Shown here one piece after another: positions 19,049-29,643 of a DNA stretch of 64,000 bases. The notes beneath the pieces were generated by a model. The model was not told where the DNA came from. It was given only the letters and a program-made list of their open reading frames with translations, and ran no database searches. How positions within the stretch are numbered: position 1 is the stretch's first letter; every line of letters starts with the position of its first letter. Source of the DNA: Methylocystis sp. MJC1 (lineage in GTDB: Bacteria > Pseudomonadota > Alphaproteobacteria > Rhizobiales > Beijerinckiaceae). The DNA is taken from assembly GCF_026427715.1 (NCBI RefSeq), contig NZ_CP107558.1, positions 2,517,001-2,581,000 of the forward strand. The letters are read 5' to 3'. Position numbers and translations under genes: made by a program.

Positions 19049-19756
19049 GTGATTGAAGAGAAAAAAGAAGAGGCTCCGAAGGTTCAGGCGACCCTGGATA
19101 TTTTCGAGCGGCTGCTGAAATTTCTGAACGGCGTCCTCATGACGCTCCTTTTCGGCGCCGGCGTCGTGTTCCTCATCGTGGAGTTCCCCACGCTTAAATC
19201 GAGCGTGGACGACCTTTTGGGTCGCATCAATCAGGTTCAGTCCGTCGAATTCGTCAATCTGAAAGTCGTCTTCGGCGCGCCGGACGTGCTGGGCTCTTTA
19301 TCGATCTACAAGACGCTCGAAAAAGACGACCGGGAGATGGCTGCGACGCTGAAAGCGGATCTGCGGGAATTGCGGCCCGAATGGTTCGCCCGGCTGCTCA
19401 ACGTGGGCGCCCAGACCAAGCTTTGCGATTTCGAGCGCGCGACTGACGAGATGCAGGAGTCGCGGGTCATCGACAAGCAATTGGAGCGCATGGCCTTCGT
19501 CACGCTCTCCGCCTCTCCCGAGGACAAGGCCGCCGTCATGCGGGACATGGCGACGGCGAAGGCGGAAAAGAAGGAATGGACGATCGGCGCGCCGCGCTCC
19601 TGTTACCGGGCGACGCTCACCGGCCGCGGCTGGAACATTCGCACGGCGATCGTCGAATATCTGACGATCGGGCTGACGACCGTCGCCTTGCCTGCGGAAA
19701 CTCCCGGCGGGCGCGCGAGGAATTTGAAAATCGCGACCGAGCAACCGCCTATTTGA
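19049..19756 (+). CDS. Single-pass membrane protein of unknown function
   Basis: 235 residues starting at GTG 19049 with a strong GGGAGGA 5-6 nt upstream. A charged, Lys/Glu-rich N-terminus is followed by one membrane helix ('GVLMTLLFGAGVVFLIVEF'), then a soluble, mainly helical domain with two cysteines. I do not recognise the family. It stands alone between trmL and hemF on the same strand. Codon use and GC look like the neighbours, so it appears resident rather than newly acquired. Confidence 0.75.
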   Translation: MIEEKKEEAPKVQATLDIFERLLKFLNGVLMTLLFGAGVVFLIVEFPTLKSSVDDLLGRINQVQSVEFVNLKVVFGAPDVLGSLSIYKTLEKDDREMAATLKADLRELRPEWFARLLNVGAQTKLCDFERATDEMQESRVIDKQLERMAFVTLSASPEDKAAVMRDMATAKAEKKEWTIGAPRSCYRATLTGRGWNIRTAIVEYLTIGLTTVALPAETPGGRARNLKIATEQPPI

Positions 19757-19803
19757 CAAGGCGCGGCGCGCGGCGTTTTTGAGCCTCAAAAAGGGAGAGG
19801 CCC

Positions 19804-20715
19804 ATGAACGTCGCGCAAGATCAGCTCGAAACACGCAAGAAAGCCGCGCGCGAGTGGTTCGAGGCGTTGCAATTGCGCATTTGCGCGGCTTTCGAGGCGC
19901 TGGAAGAAGAGGCTACGGGCCCCTTCGCCGAGACGATCGCGCCAGGGCGCTTCCAGATCACCCCCTGGGAGCGGCAGAATCACGATGGCGCCCCTGGCGG
20001 CGGTGGTCGCATGGGCATGATCCGCGGGCGGGTGTTCGAAAAAGCCGGCGTCCATTGCTCGACGGTTTTCGGCACCTTCCAGCCGGAATTCGCCAAGCAG
20101 ATTCCGGGCGCCGCCGAAGACCCGCGCTTCTACGCGACCGGCATTTCGCTCATCGCCCATCCCTGGAACCCGAATGTCCCCGCCGTGCATATGAACACGC
20201 GCTTTGTGGTGACGGCCAAAGCCTGGTTCGGCGGCGGGGCGGACCTCACCCCCGTGCTCGACGCGCGCCGTACGCAGGAAGACCCGGATTCGGTCGACTT
20301 CCACGCGGCCATGCGCGGGGCCTGCGAGCGCCACCCCATCGCCGACTACAAGCGCTTCAAGGAATGGTGCGACGACTATTTCTACCTCGCGCATCGCAAG
20401 GAGCCGCGCGGGATCGGCGGCATTTTCTATGATTATCTCAATAGCGCGGGCGATCCGGCCAACAGCGGCTGGGACAAGGATTTCGCTTTCACCCGGGACG
20501 TCGGCGAAAGCTTCCTGGCGATCTATCCCGAGCTGGTGCGGCGCAACTTCGCCTCGCCCTGGACGCCCGAGGAACGGGAAGAGCAGCTCATCCGGCGCGG
20601 CCGCTATGTGGAATACAACCTGCTCTACGACCGCGGGACGATTTTCGGACTGAAGACGGGGGGCAATGTGGATTCGATCCTCTCGTCCATGCCGCCGACC
20701 GTGAAGTGGCCCTGA
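19804..20715 (+). CDS. hemF: Oxygen-dependent coproporphyrinogen III oxidase
   Basis: Aerobic haem synthesis enzyme that oxidatively decarboxylates coproporphyrinogen III to protoporphyrinogen IX. The 303 residues carry the HemF blocks '[24 protein letters not shown]', '[15 protein letters not shown]', '[12 protein letters not shown]', '[17 protein letters not shown]' and '[24 protein letters not shown]'. It has the usual length. AGGGAGAGG precedes the ATG. Confidence 0.97.
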   Translation: MNVAQDQLETRKKAAREWFEALQLRICAAFEALEEEATGPFAETIAPGRFQITPWERQNHDGAPGGGGRMGMIRGRVFEKAGVHCSTVFGTFQPEFAKQIPGAAEDPRFYATGISLIAHPWNPNVPAVHMNTRFVVTAKAWFGGGADLTPVLDARRTQEDPDSVDFHAAMRGACERHPIADYKRFKEWCDDYFYLAHRKEPRGIGGIFYDYLNSAGDPANSGWDKDFAFTRDVGESFLAIYPELVRRNFASPWTPEEREEQLIRRGRYVEYNLLYDRGTIFGLKTGGNVDSILSSMPPTVKWP

Positions 20716-20731
20716 CCTAAGCCCTCACTCC

Positions 20732-20838
20732 GTCATGGCCGAGCTTGTCCCGGCCATCCACGCGGCAAACGCGCCGGCCTCGGTCAGTCGTCGTCATCGC
20801 CGCCCGGCGTGGATGCCCGGCACAAGGCCGGGCATGAC
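20732..20838. repeat. Palindromic repeat family B, copy 1
   Basis: Starts GTCATGGCCGAGCTTGTCCC and ends in the near-reverse complement GGCACAAGGCCGGGCATGAC. It lies between the convergent hemF and gtrA-like genes. Confidence 0.85.
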
Positions 20839-20853
20839 GGCGTTGAGCCTGCC

Positions 20854-21228
20854 TCAGCTCACCCGAAACGTCCACGCCCGGTTGAGCGCATAGGTCACGA
20901 ACATCGCCAGCACCGTCGTCACGGCCTGCGCCGGCAGATAGGGCGCGCCGAGCCGCTCCACGAAGAGGCTCATGAGCAGGTAAGTCACGCAGAACCCGAC
21001 AAAGGCGACCAGCCCAAAGCGCCAGCCCGCCTCGGCATGGGGGCGGTCGCTCGCGAAAGTATGGCGGCGGTTCAGGACATAGGCCACGACCCCGCCGGCC
21101 ACATAGCCGCACAGCGCCGCCGGCACCGGCGCCCAGCCGCCCGCCTCCACCAGCGCGATCAGGATCGCGTAATGAACGAGCGTCGCGCCGACGCCGACCG
21201 AAGCATAGGTTGCGAGCTGGCGGACCAT
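20854..21228 (-). CDS. GtrA-like membrane protein
   Basis: 124 residues with four membrane helices and GtrA-family landmarks: 'VGVGATLVHYAILIALVE', 'AGGVVAYVLNRRHTF' and the closing 'TYALNRAWTFRV'. GtrA proteins are thought to help flip or transfer lipid-linked sugars. There is no glycosyltransferase partner nearby. Its start overlaps the stop of the upstream cytochrome gene (TGATG), implying coupling to it. Confidence 0.88.
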   Translation of the reverse strand: MVRQLATYASVGVGATLVHYAILIALVEAGGWAPVPAALCGYVAGGVVAYVLNRRHTFASDRPHAEAGWRFGLVAFVGFCVTYLLMSLFVERLGAPYLPAQAVTTVLAMFVTYALNRAWTFRVS

Positions 21229-21530
21229 CAGCGCGGAAGCTGGGAGTAATAGCGGGCGAGGTCCTGCATTTCGTCGTCCGTGAGATGGCGGCTTTCATAG
21301 CGCATCTCTTTGTGCGGCCGCCGGCCCGACTTGAAGTGCTGAAGCTGCAGGTAGAGATAGCGGTCGTGCTGACCCGCGAGATTGGGGATTTCCACGTCGT
21401 TGCCCACGCCGTCGGGGCCATGGCAGGCGGCGCATTCGGCGACGACCTTGGCGAGGTCGTATTTCTGCTCGGCGCGCGCCGGAGCGGCGAGAAGACATAA
21501 AAGCGCGGCGCAGACGGCGGTCGACCTCAT
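21228..21530 (-). CDS. Small periplasmic cytochrome c
   Basis: A 100-residue class I c-type cytochrome with signal peptide ('LLCLLAAPARAEQK') and one haem site C33-A-A-C36-H37 followed by 'GPDGVGND'. The C-terminal half resembles the c4/c5-like domains ('LAGQHDRYLYLQLQHFKSGRR', 'MRYESRHLTDDEMQDLARYYSQ') with candidate Met ligands. Probably a periplasmic electron shuttle. It forms a two-gene unit with the GtrA-like gene, an unusual partner. Confidence 0.88.
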   Translation of the reverse strand: MRSTAVCAALLCLLAAPARAEQKYDLAKVVAECAACHGPDGVGNDVEIPNLAGQHDRYLYLQLQHFKSGRRPHKEMRYESRHLTDDEMQDLARYYSQLPR

Positions 21531-21688
21531 GAAAACTTTCTCCGAATGGCTCTGCGCCGCTTATGAGCCGGAGGCGAGCGCCCGCGCAAGGCCCGCATAG
21601 CCGTCGGCGCCGACGCGGCCGCGCGGCGTCTGGCAGACGCTCAAGCCACACGACCAGGGTTTTCCACAGGCTTTGCGCTGAATAACCC

Positions 21689-21767
21689 GTCATTGCGAGG
21701 AGCAAAGCGACGAAGCAATCGAGAGCCGAGATGACGCTCTGGATTGCTTCGCTTCGCTCGCAATGAC
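21689..21767. repeat. Palindromic repeat family A, copy 2
   Basis: GTCATTGCGAGGAGCAAAGC ... GCTTCGCTCGCAATGAC; nearly the same sequence as copy 1 at 15354, including the centre ATGACGCTCTGGATTGCTTC. Confidence 0.85.
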
Positions 21768-21902
21768 GGGCGTCCTTCCGGCCGCCGCGCCTTGCCTGCC
21801 CCTTCACACTCGCGTCATTCTCGTCTAGACAGACCTCGACTTTCGAGCCGGGCGCGCCCGCTCGCCGCCTGCAAGACAGGCATTCGGGACGCGTGCTGGT
21901 CC

Positions 21903-21929
21903 AAAAGGCCGGGAACGCGGCCTTTTTTT
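21903..21929 (+). terminator. Intrinsic terminator or attenuator upstream of carB
   Basis: AAAAGGCCG, a short loop, then CGGCCTTTTTTT: a GC-rich stem followed by seven T on the + strand. Upstream genes run leftward, so it must end either a short rightward transcript or the carB leader itself about 200 bp before the carB ATG. The reverse strand also has a four-T tail. Confidence 0.7.
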
Positions 21930-22045
21930 ATGCGCGCCCTCTTCTGGCGCGAAGACGGGCGAAGGCTTGCTCAGCCTAAAGGCGGCCCCTTCAGGGGGCG
22001 TCCCGAGGGAGGAGGGAGCCGCAAGGACGAATCCCTCCCCGTCCG

Positions 22046-22086
22046 CATGTTTCGAGACGCCTGCGTCGCAGGCTCCTCAGCATGAG
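22046..22086. repeat. Repeat family D, copy 2 (single arm)
   Basis: TTTCGAGACGCCTGCGTCGC followed by AGGCTCCTCAGCATGAGGG; matches the right arm of the family-D palindrome at 44885-44998. It lies 45 bp before carB. Confidence 0.6.
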
Positions 22087-22130
22087 GGCGGGACTCGAGC
22101 GCGCGATCCCGCGCGAAACAAAGAAGCGAC

Positions 22131-25466
<3,336 letters not shown>

Positions 25467-25683
25467 AAACAAGGAAGATAAAAGGCGTGCGTCGCAAGCC
25501 GCCTTCGCGGGCGCTGGCGCGGCGGAAAGCCTGCCGAACCGCTCGGAAGGCATGGCGCGGCGACGCTTTCATGGCAAGACTATCGGACATATGATTCGGG
25601 GTTTCCCGCGCCGGCGCATTTGGCCCGCGGGGGCGAGAAGGACATTCCCCGACAATTGATCGGAAAGGCGAAGAGCGAGACCA

Positions 25684-26160
25684 ATGGAGAAGGTGCCCAT
25701 GACAGCCGCTGGCTATGCGGCGCTCGGAGAGGAATTGCGCCGTCGTCAGCAAGAAGAGCGCCCGCGCATCATCCAGCAGATTTCCGAGGCGCGCGCCCAT
25801 GGCGACTTGTCGGAGAACGCGGAATATCACGCCGCGAAAGAGTCGCAGTCGCTGAACGAAGGCCGCATCGCGGAGCTCGAGGACAAGCTCTCCCGCGCCG
25901 AGGTCATCGACGTCTCCAAGCTCACGGGCTCGACGATTAAATTCGGCGCGACCGTCACGGTGGTCGACGAGGACACCGAAGAGGAGAAAGCCTATCAGAT
26001 CGTCGGTGAGACCGAAGCCGACGTGAAGAGCGGCCGCGTCTCCATCTCGAGCCCGATCGCCCGCGCGCTGATCGGCAAGACGGTCGGCGACACCGTGGAA
26101 GTGAAGACCCCCGGCGGCGGCAAGAGCTACGAGATTCTGAAGGTCGCTTTCGGTTCGTAA
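25684..26160 (+). CDS. greA: Transcription elongation factor GreA
   Basis: Rescues backtracked RNA polymerase by stimulating transcript cleavage. 158 residues: N-terminal coiled coil with tip acidic residues ('[19 protein letters not shown]') and C-terminal FKBP-like domain ('[23 protein letters not shown]'). Length and motifs are typical. A 217-bp spacer separates it from carB. Confidence 0.97.
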   Translation: MEKVPMTAAGYAALGEELRRRQQEERPRIIQQISEARAHGDLSENAEYHAAKESQSLNEGRIAELEDKLSRAEVIDVSKLTGSTIKFGATVTVVDEDTEEEKAYQIVGETEADVKSGRVSISSPIARALIGKTVGDTVEVKTPGGGKSYEILKVAFGS

Positions 26161-26222
26161 AGCCTTCCTCGGGCCTCGTTCCTCGCGGCGTTTGGGACAT
26201 AGTGGCGGGACCAGGAGAATTT

Positions 26223-27215
26223 GTGGCCGGCTTCGGCTCTCGCCCATCCCCTCTCGCCGCACCCGGAAAACTAGAAGCAGCGTCGACACAGCCGACGCTC
26301 CGCATCCTCGCGGACGGCCGCGCCGGACATGAGGCGCAGACGCTCGGCGTCGCCGAGGCGCTCGGCCTGACGCCCGACATCCGCCGCGTCGCTCCCCGCC
26401 GGCTCTATGAGCTCATTGCTCCTTTTGGCCCGCCGGACCCTTTGGATGCGGAAGCCTACGCGCCGCCCTACCCCGACATCGCCATCGCCGCCGGCCGGCG
26501 AACCATCCCTGCTCTGCGGCGCCTCAAGCGCTGCTCGGGCGGGCGAACCTTCACCGTCTATCTCAACGCGCCAGCCTCGGGCTTGAAGACGGCGGACCTC
26601 ATCGTCGCCCCGCGTCACGACGGGCTCGCCGGTCCGAATGTCGTCGCGCCGATCACGCCCCCGAACCGGGTCACCCCGGAACGGCTCGCCGCAGCCCGCG
26701 CGGCGCCCGACCCGCGCATCGCCGCCTTGCCCCGCCCGCGCGTCGCCATGCTCGTCGGCAGCGCCGAGGGGCTTCTTTACGATCTCGATTTCATCGCAAG
26801 CACGCTTCTCGACGCCGGTTATGGCGTGATGGCGACCGCCTCCCGTCGGACGCCGCCAGAAATCGCCGCCGCGCTACGCCAAGCTCTCTCTGCGCCCGGC
26901 GGCTGGTTTTGGGACGGCGAGGGCGCTAATCCGTATTTTTCCATGCTGGCGAACGCCGACCGGATCGTCGTGACGGGCGACAGCGTGAATATGGTTGGAG
27001 AGTCGGCCGCGACCGGCGTTCCGGTCCACGTCCTCGAACCCTTTGTGATCCGGCGGAAAATCAAGGCCTATCTGACGGCGCTCGAAGGCGCGGGCGCGAT
27101 CCGCATCTGGCGAGGGCCCTTCGAGAACTGGCCATATGCGCCCATCAATTCGACGCCGAGGATCGCGCGGCGGATCGCGGCGGACTATGCGGCGTTCAGG
27201 GCCTCATCCGCGTGA
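26223..27215 (+). CDS. ELM1/GtrOC1-family protein (mitochondrial fission ELM1-like)
   Basis: 330 residues of the family also called DUF1022: 'LRILADGRAGHEAQTLGVAEALGL', 'PDIAIAAGRRTIPALRRLK', 'VGSAEGLLYDLDFIAS', 'FFWDGEG'-like 'GWFWDGEGANPYFSMLANAD' and 'VTGDSVNMVGESAATGVPVHVLE'. The fold resembles GT-B glycosyltransferases (family knowledge). GTG 26223 was chosen because AGGAG lies 6 nt before it; GTG 26202 in frame is the alternative. Function in bacteria is not established. Confidence 0.85.
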   Translation: MAGFGSRPSPLAAPGKLEAASTQPTLRILADGRAGHEAQTLGVAEALGLTPDIRRVAPRRLYELIAPFGPPDPLDAEAYAPPYPDIAIAAGRRTIPALRRLKRCSGGRTFTVYLNAPASGLKTADLIVAPRHDGLAGPNVVAPITPPNRVTPERLAAARAAPDPRIAALPRPRVAMLVGSAEGLLYDLDFIASTLLDAGYGVMATASRRTPPEIAAALRQALSAPGGWFWDGEGANPYFSMLANADRIVVTGDSVNMVGESAATGVPVHVLEPFVIRRKIKAYLTALEGAGAIRIWRGPFENWPYAPINSTPRIARRIAADYAAFRASSA

Positions 27216-27316
27216 AGGAGCGCAGTTGCGGCGCGGCGCATAATCGCTAGATTGCCGCCCTCCCCTCTTTCCGCGACCGGGAAGAGAGAATTTGCTTCGC
27301 AACCCGAGAGTCCCCC

Positions 27317-28282
27317 ATGTCCGCCCCCAACCATGCGCGCGTCATCATCATCGGCTCAGGGCCGGCCGGCTATACGGCGGCCATCTACACCGCGCGCGCC
27401 ATGTTGGAGCCCCTGCTCATCGCCGGCTTCGAGCAGGGCGGCCAGCTCATGATCACGACGGAGGTCGAGAACTACCCCGGCTTCGCCGAGCCCATTCAGG
27501 GCCCCTGGCTGATGGAGCAGATGCGGCTGCAGGCCGAGCATGTCGGCACGAAGCTCATCTCCGACCATATCGTGGAAGCCCGCCTCGACAAGCGGCCCTT
27601 CACCCTCATCGGCGACAGCGGCGCGACCTACACTTGCGACGCGCTGATCATCGCGACGGGCGCCAAGGCGAAATGGCTTGGCATTCCGAGCGAAGAGAAA
27701 TTCAAGGGCTTCGGCGTCTCTGCCTGCGCGACCTGCGACGGCTTCTTCTTCCGTGGCAAGAAGGTGATCGTCGTCGGCGGCGGCAATACGGCCGTCGAAG
27801 AGGCGCTCTACCTCTCCAACCTCGCTTCGCATGTCACCCTCGTGCATCGGCGCGATACACTGCGTTCCGAGCGGGTGCTGCAGGAACGGCTCCACAGGCA
27901 GGCGAATGTCACTGTGCTCTTCGATCATGTGATCGACGAGGTGGTCGGCACGGAGGGGCCGCTTTCCGTCACCGGCGCGCGCGTGAAACACGCCAAAACC
28001 GGTGAGACGCAGCTTCTCGAAGCCGACGGCCTTTTCGTCGCCATCGGCCATGCGCCGGCCTCTGAGCTCTTCAAGGGCCAGCTCGAATTGAAGCCCTCTG
28101 GCTATATCGCGGTCGAGCCGGGCTCGACCCGCACCAATATCCCGGGAGTCTTCGCGGCTGGCGACGTGGCCGATGAAGTCTATCGGCAGGCGGTGACCGC
28201 GGCGGGGCTCGGCTGCATGGCGGCGCTGGAGACGGAAAAGTTCCTGCTCGACGCCCCCGTCCTCGCCACAGAAGCCGTTTAG
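27317..28282 (+). CDS. trxB: Thioredoxin-disulfide reductase
   Basis: FAD/NADPH flavoenzyme reducing thioredoxin. 321 residues: FAD motif 'VIIIGSGPAGYTAAIYTARA', redox pair C137-A-T-C140 in 'SACATCDGFFFRG', NADPH motif 'VIVVGGGNTAVEEALYL' and the terminal FAD motif 'TNIPGVFAAGDVADEVYRQ'. The redox centre is intact. A small CDGSH gene follows 16 bp downstream, probably in the same transcript. Confidence 0.97.
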   Translation: MSAPNHARVIIIGSGPAGYTAAIYTARAMLEPLLIAGFEQGGQLMITTEVENYPGFAEPIQGPWLMEQMRLQAEHVGTKLISDHIVEARLDKRPFTLIGDSGATYTCDALIIATGAKAKWLGIPSEEKFKGFGVSACATCDGFFFRGKKVIVVGGGNTAVEEALYLSNLASHVTLVHRRDTLRSERVLQERLHRQANVTVLFDHVIDEVVGTEGPLSVTGARVKHAKTGETQLLEADGLFVAIGHAPASELFKGQLELKPSGYIAVEPGSTRTNIPGVFAAGDVADEVYRQAVTAAGLGCMAALETEKFLLDAPVLATEAV

Positions 28283-28298
28283 AGATCAAGCGAGAGAC

Positions 28299-28538
28299 AT
28301 GACCGAACGCGTCGTCTTCCAGAAGAAAGCCATGCCGGTCGAGGTCGAGGCCGGCAAGACCTACTACTGGTGCGCCTGCGGGCGCAGCGCCAAGCAGCCT
28401 TTCTGCGACGGCGCCCATCAGGGCACGGGGATCGAGCCCGTCTCCTACAAGGCCGAAGCGACCGGCAAGGCTTTCTTCTGTGGCTGCAAGGCCACGAAGA
28501 AGGAGCCGCTTTGCGACGGAACGCATAAAGAGTTGTGA
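28299..28538 (+). CDS. CDGSH iron-sulfur protein with two CDGSH motifs
   Basis: 79 residues with two complete CDGSH cluster sites: C-A-C-G-R-S-(3)-P-F-C-D-G-A-H and C-G-C-K-A-T-(3)-P-L-C-D-G-T-H. Each binds a 2Fe-2S cluster through three Cys and one His in mitoNEET relatives. Here both sites are on one chain, as in the bacterial tandem type. Proximity to trxB suggests a redox role, but this is inference. Confidence 0.9.
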   Translation: MTERVVFQKKAMPVEVEAGKTYYWCACGRSAKQPFCDGAHQGTGIEPVSYKAEATGKAFFCGCKATKKEPLCDGTHKEL

Positions 28539-28622
28539 GCATAAATCCCGCGCCGTGGCGCGAAGCGGCTTGCCGTCACCCATTCGTCCGCTACCTCCGG
28601 CCGCAACCGGCGGGAGTGAGAC

Positions 28623-28733
28623 ATGCGAACTGGGCGCGACTTCAAATATTTCGCACAGGCGGCGCTGATTGGTCTGATGCTCGTCGGCGCGGACGTCGCC
28701 TTCTACGAAGCGCTACGTCACATGATGCGCTGA
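28623..28733 (+). CDS. 36-residue single-helix membrane peptide
   Basis: A short ORF: GGGAG about 7 nt before the ATG, a basic start (MRTGRDFKYF), one hydrophobic helix ('AALIGLMLVGADVAFY') and a charged end. I do not recognise it. The ribosome-binding site and membrane-like composition favour a real small protein, but at this length chance cannot be ruled out. Confidence 0.45.
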   Translation: MRTGRDFKYFAQAALIGLMLVGADVAFYEALRHMMR

Positions 28734-28786
28734 CCAGGGTCGACGCCATTTCAGTTTGAACAGCTCGCATCAGGGCTGTCATTCCC

Positions 28787-28864
28787 GTCATTGCGAGCAA
28801 AGCGAAGCAATCCACGGCCCCATCGCGGCGCTGGATTGCTTCGTCGCACGCTCCTCGCTATGAC
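28787..28864. repeat. Palindromic repeat family A, copy 3
   Basis: GTCATTGCGAGCAAAGCGAA ... ATTGCTTCGTCGCACGCTCC then TCGCTATGAC; a diverged family-A copy. It is followed directly by a family-C copy, the same A-then-C order as at 32754-32889. Confidence 0.75.
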
Positions 28865-28869
28865 GGCGG

Positions 28870-28941
28870 GCGCTTCGGGCTGAAAGCCCGAGCGGGAATC
28901 CAGAGCCAAAGTAGCCTGAGTCTATTCTGGATTCCCGATCA
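28870..28941. repeat. Palindromic repeat family C, copy 1
   Basis: CGGGAATCCAGAGCC ... CTGGATTCCCGATCAC; arms match the complete family-C copy at 47341-47450. It sits just downstream of the Hsp20 gene's 3' end. Confidence 0.65.
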
Positions 28942-28947
28942 CTCAGT

Positions 28948-29463
28948 CTATTTCTGGGCGGCGATGTCGATCTTCTTCTCTTCGGACTTTGGCTGCGCGC
29001 TTTTCGGCAGCGTGACCCTCAGCACGCCCTTTTCGAAGTTCGCACAAATCTTATCCGGGTCGACATTGTCGGGCAGGCGGAAGCTACGCTTGAAGGCGCC
29101 GTAACGGCGTTCGGAGAAGAACCGGCCCTCGCCTTTCTCCTCGCGCTCCACCTTCTTTTCGCCGCTCATGACGAGGGCGCCGTTGACGAGCTTCACTTCG
29201 ACGTCCTTCTCGTCGAGGCCGGGGAGCTCGGCGGTCATTTCATATTCATTGTCGTGCTCGACGAAGTCGACGGGGGGCGCGCCCCAGCCCATGAAGCGGT
29301 CGAAAGGCTCGACCTCGCCTGTCCGCCGCGCCAAGGGCGCCTCGTCGAAGAAGCGGTCGAGCTGGCGGCGCAGCGCCTCGATCGGGCGCCAGTCCCAAAA
29401 ATCGGGAGAAACGAGAGAAGATCCGTCGTCTTTTTTCACGGGCGCGTTCTGCTCTTGAGCCAT
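28948..29463 (-). CDS. Small heat shock protein, Hsp20/alpha-crystallin family
   Basis: ATP-independent holdase chaperone, 171 residues. The alpha-crystallin domain covers roughly residues 65-160: 'VDFVEHDNEYEMTAELPGLDEKDVEVKL', 'GALVMSGEKK', 'ERRYGAFKRSFRLPDNVD', 'FEKGVLRVTLPK'. The short C-terminal tail lacks an obvious I-x-I motif beyond 'KIDIAAQ'. ATG 29463 has GGAGG 5 nt upstream. It stands alone, transcribed leftward. Confidence 0.93.
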   Translation of the reverse strand: MAQEQNAPVKKDDGSSLVSPDFWDWRPIEALRRQLDRFFDEAPLARRTGEVEPFDRFMGWGAPPVDFVEHDNEYEMTAELPGLDEKDVEVKLVNGALVMSGEKKVEREEKGEGRFFSERRYGAFKRSFRLPDNVDPDKICANFEKGVLRVTLPKSAQPKSEEKKIDIAAQK

Positions 29464-29595
29464 CACTGCCTCCGTAAGGTAAATGACCAATTCCAACGTT
29501 TTTGAGCGACGTTCGCACGTCTCGACGACAAAAAAATCGTGGGGTCGCCGACATCTTCAAGCGAAGCCGTAAGAACAAATTGTCGCGGGTCAAGG

Positions 29596-29630
29596 ATGCG
29601 GGCCTGAAGGCCCGCGCGCCTTCGGGCGCG
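29596..29630. repeat. Two adjacent GC-rich hairpins downstream of putA
   Basis: GCGGGCCTGAAGGCCCGC and GCGCCTTCGGGCGC are back-to-back perfect inverted repeats about 15 bp past the putA stop. There is no clear T-run on the putA strand, so they may stabilise the mRNA 3' end rather than terminate. Confidence 0.5.
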
Positions 29631-29643
29631 TAATTTAAAAGCG

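Larger units (their letters stand above)
21531..22130. other. 600-bp interval before carB
   Basis: No convincing gene. It contains family-A repeat copy 2 (21689-21767), a strong rightward terminator (21903-21929), and near its right end a family-D repeat (about 22046-22086). The carB promoter must lie within it, but I cannot place it firmly. Confidence 0.6.
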
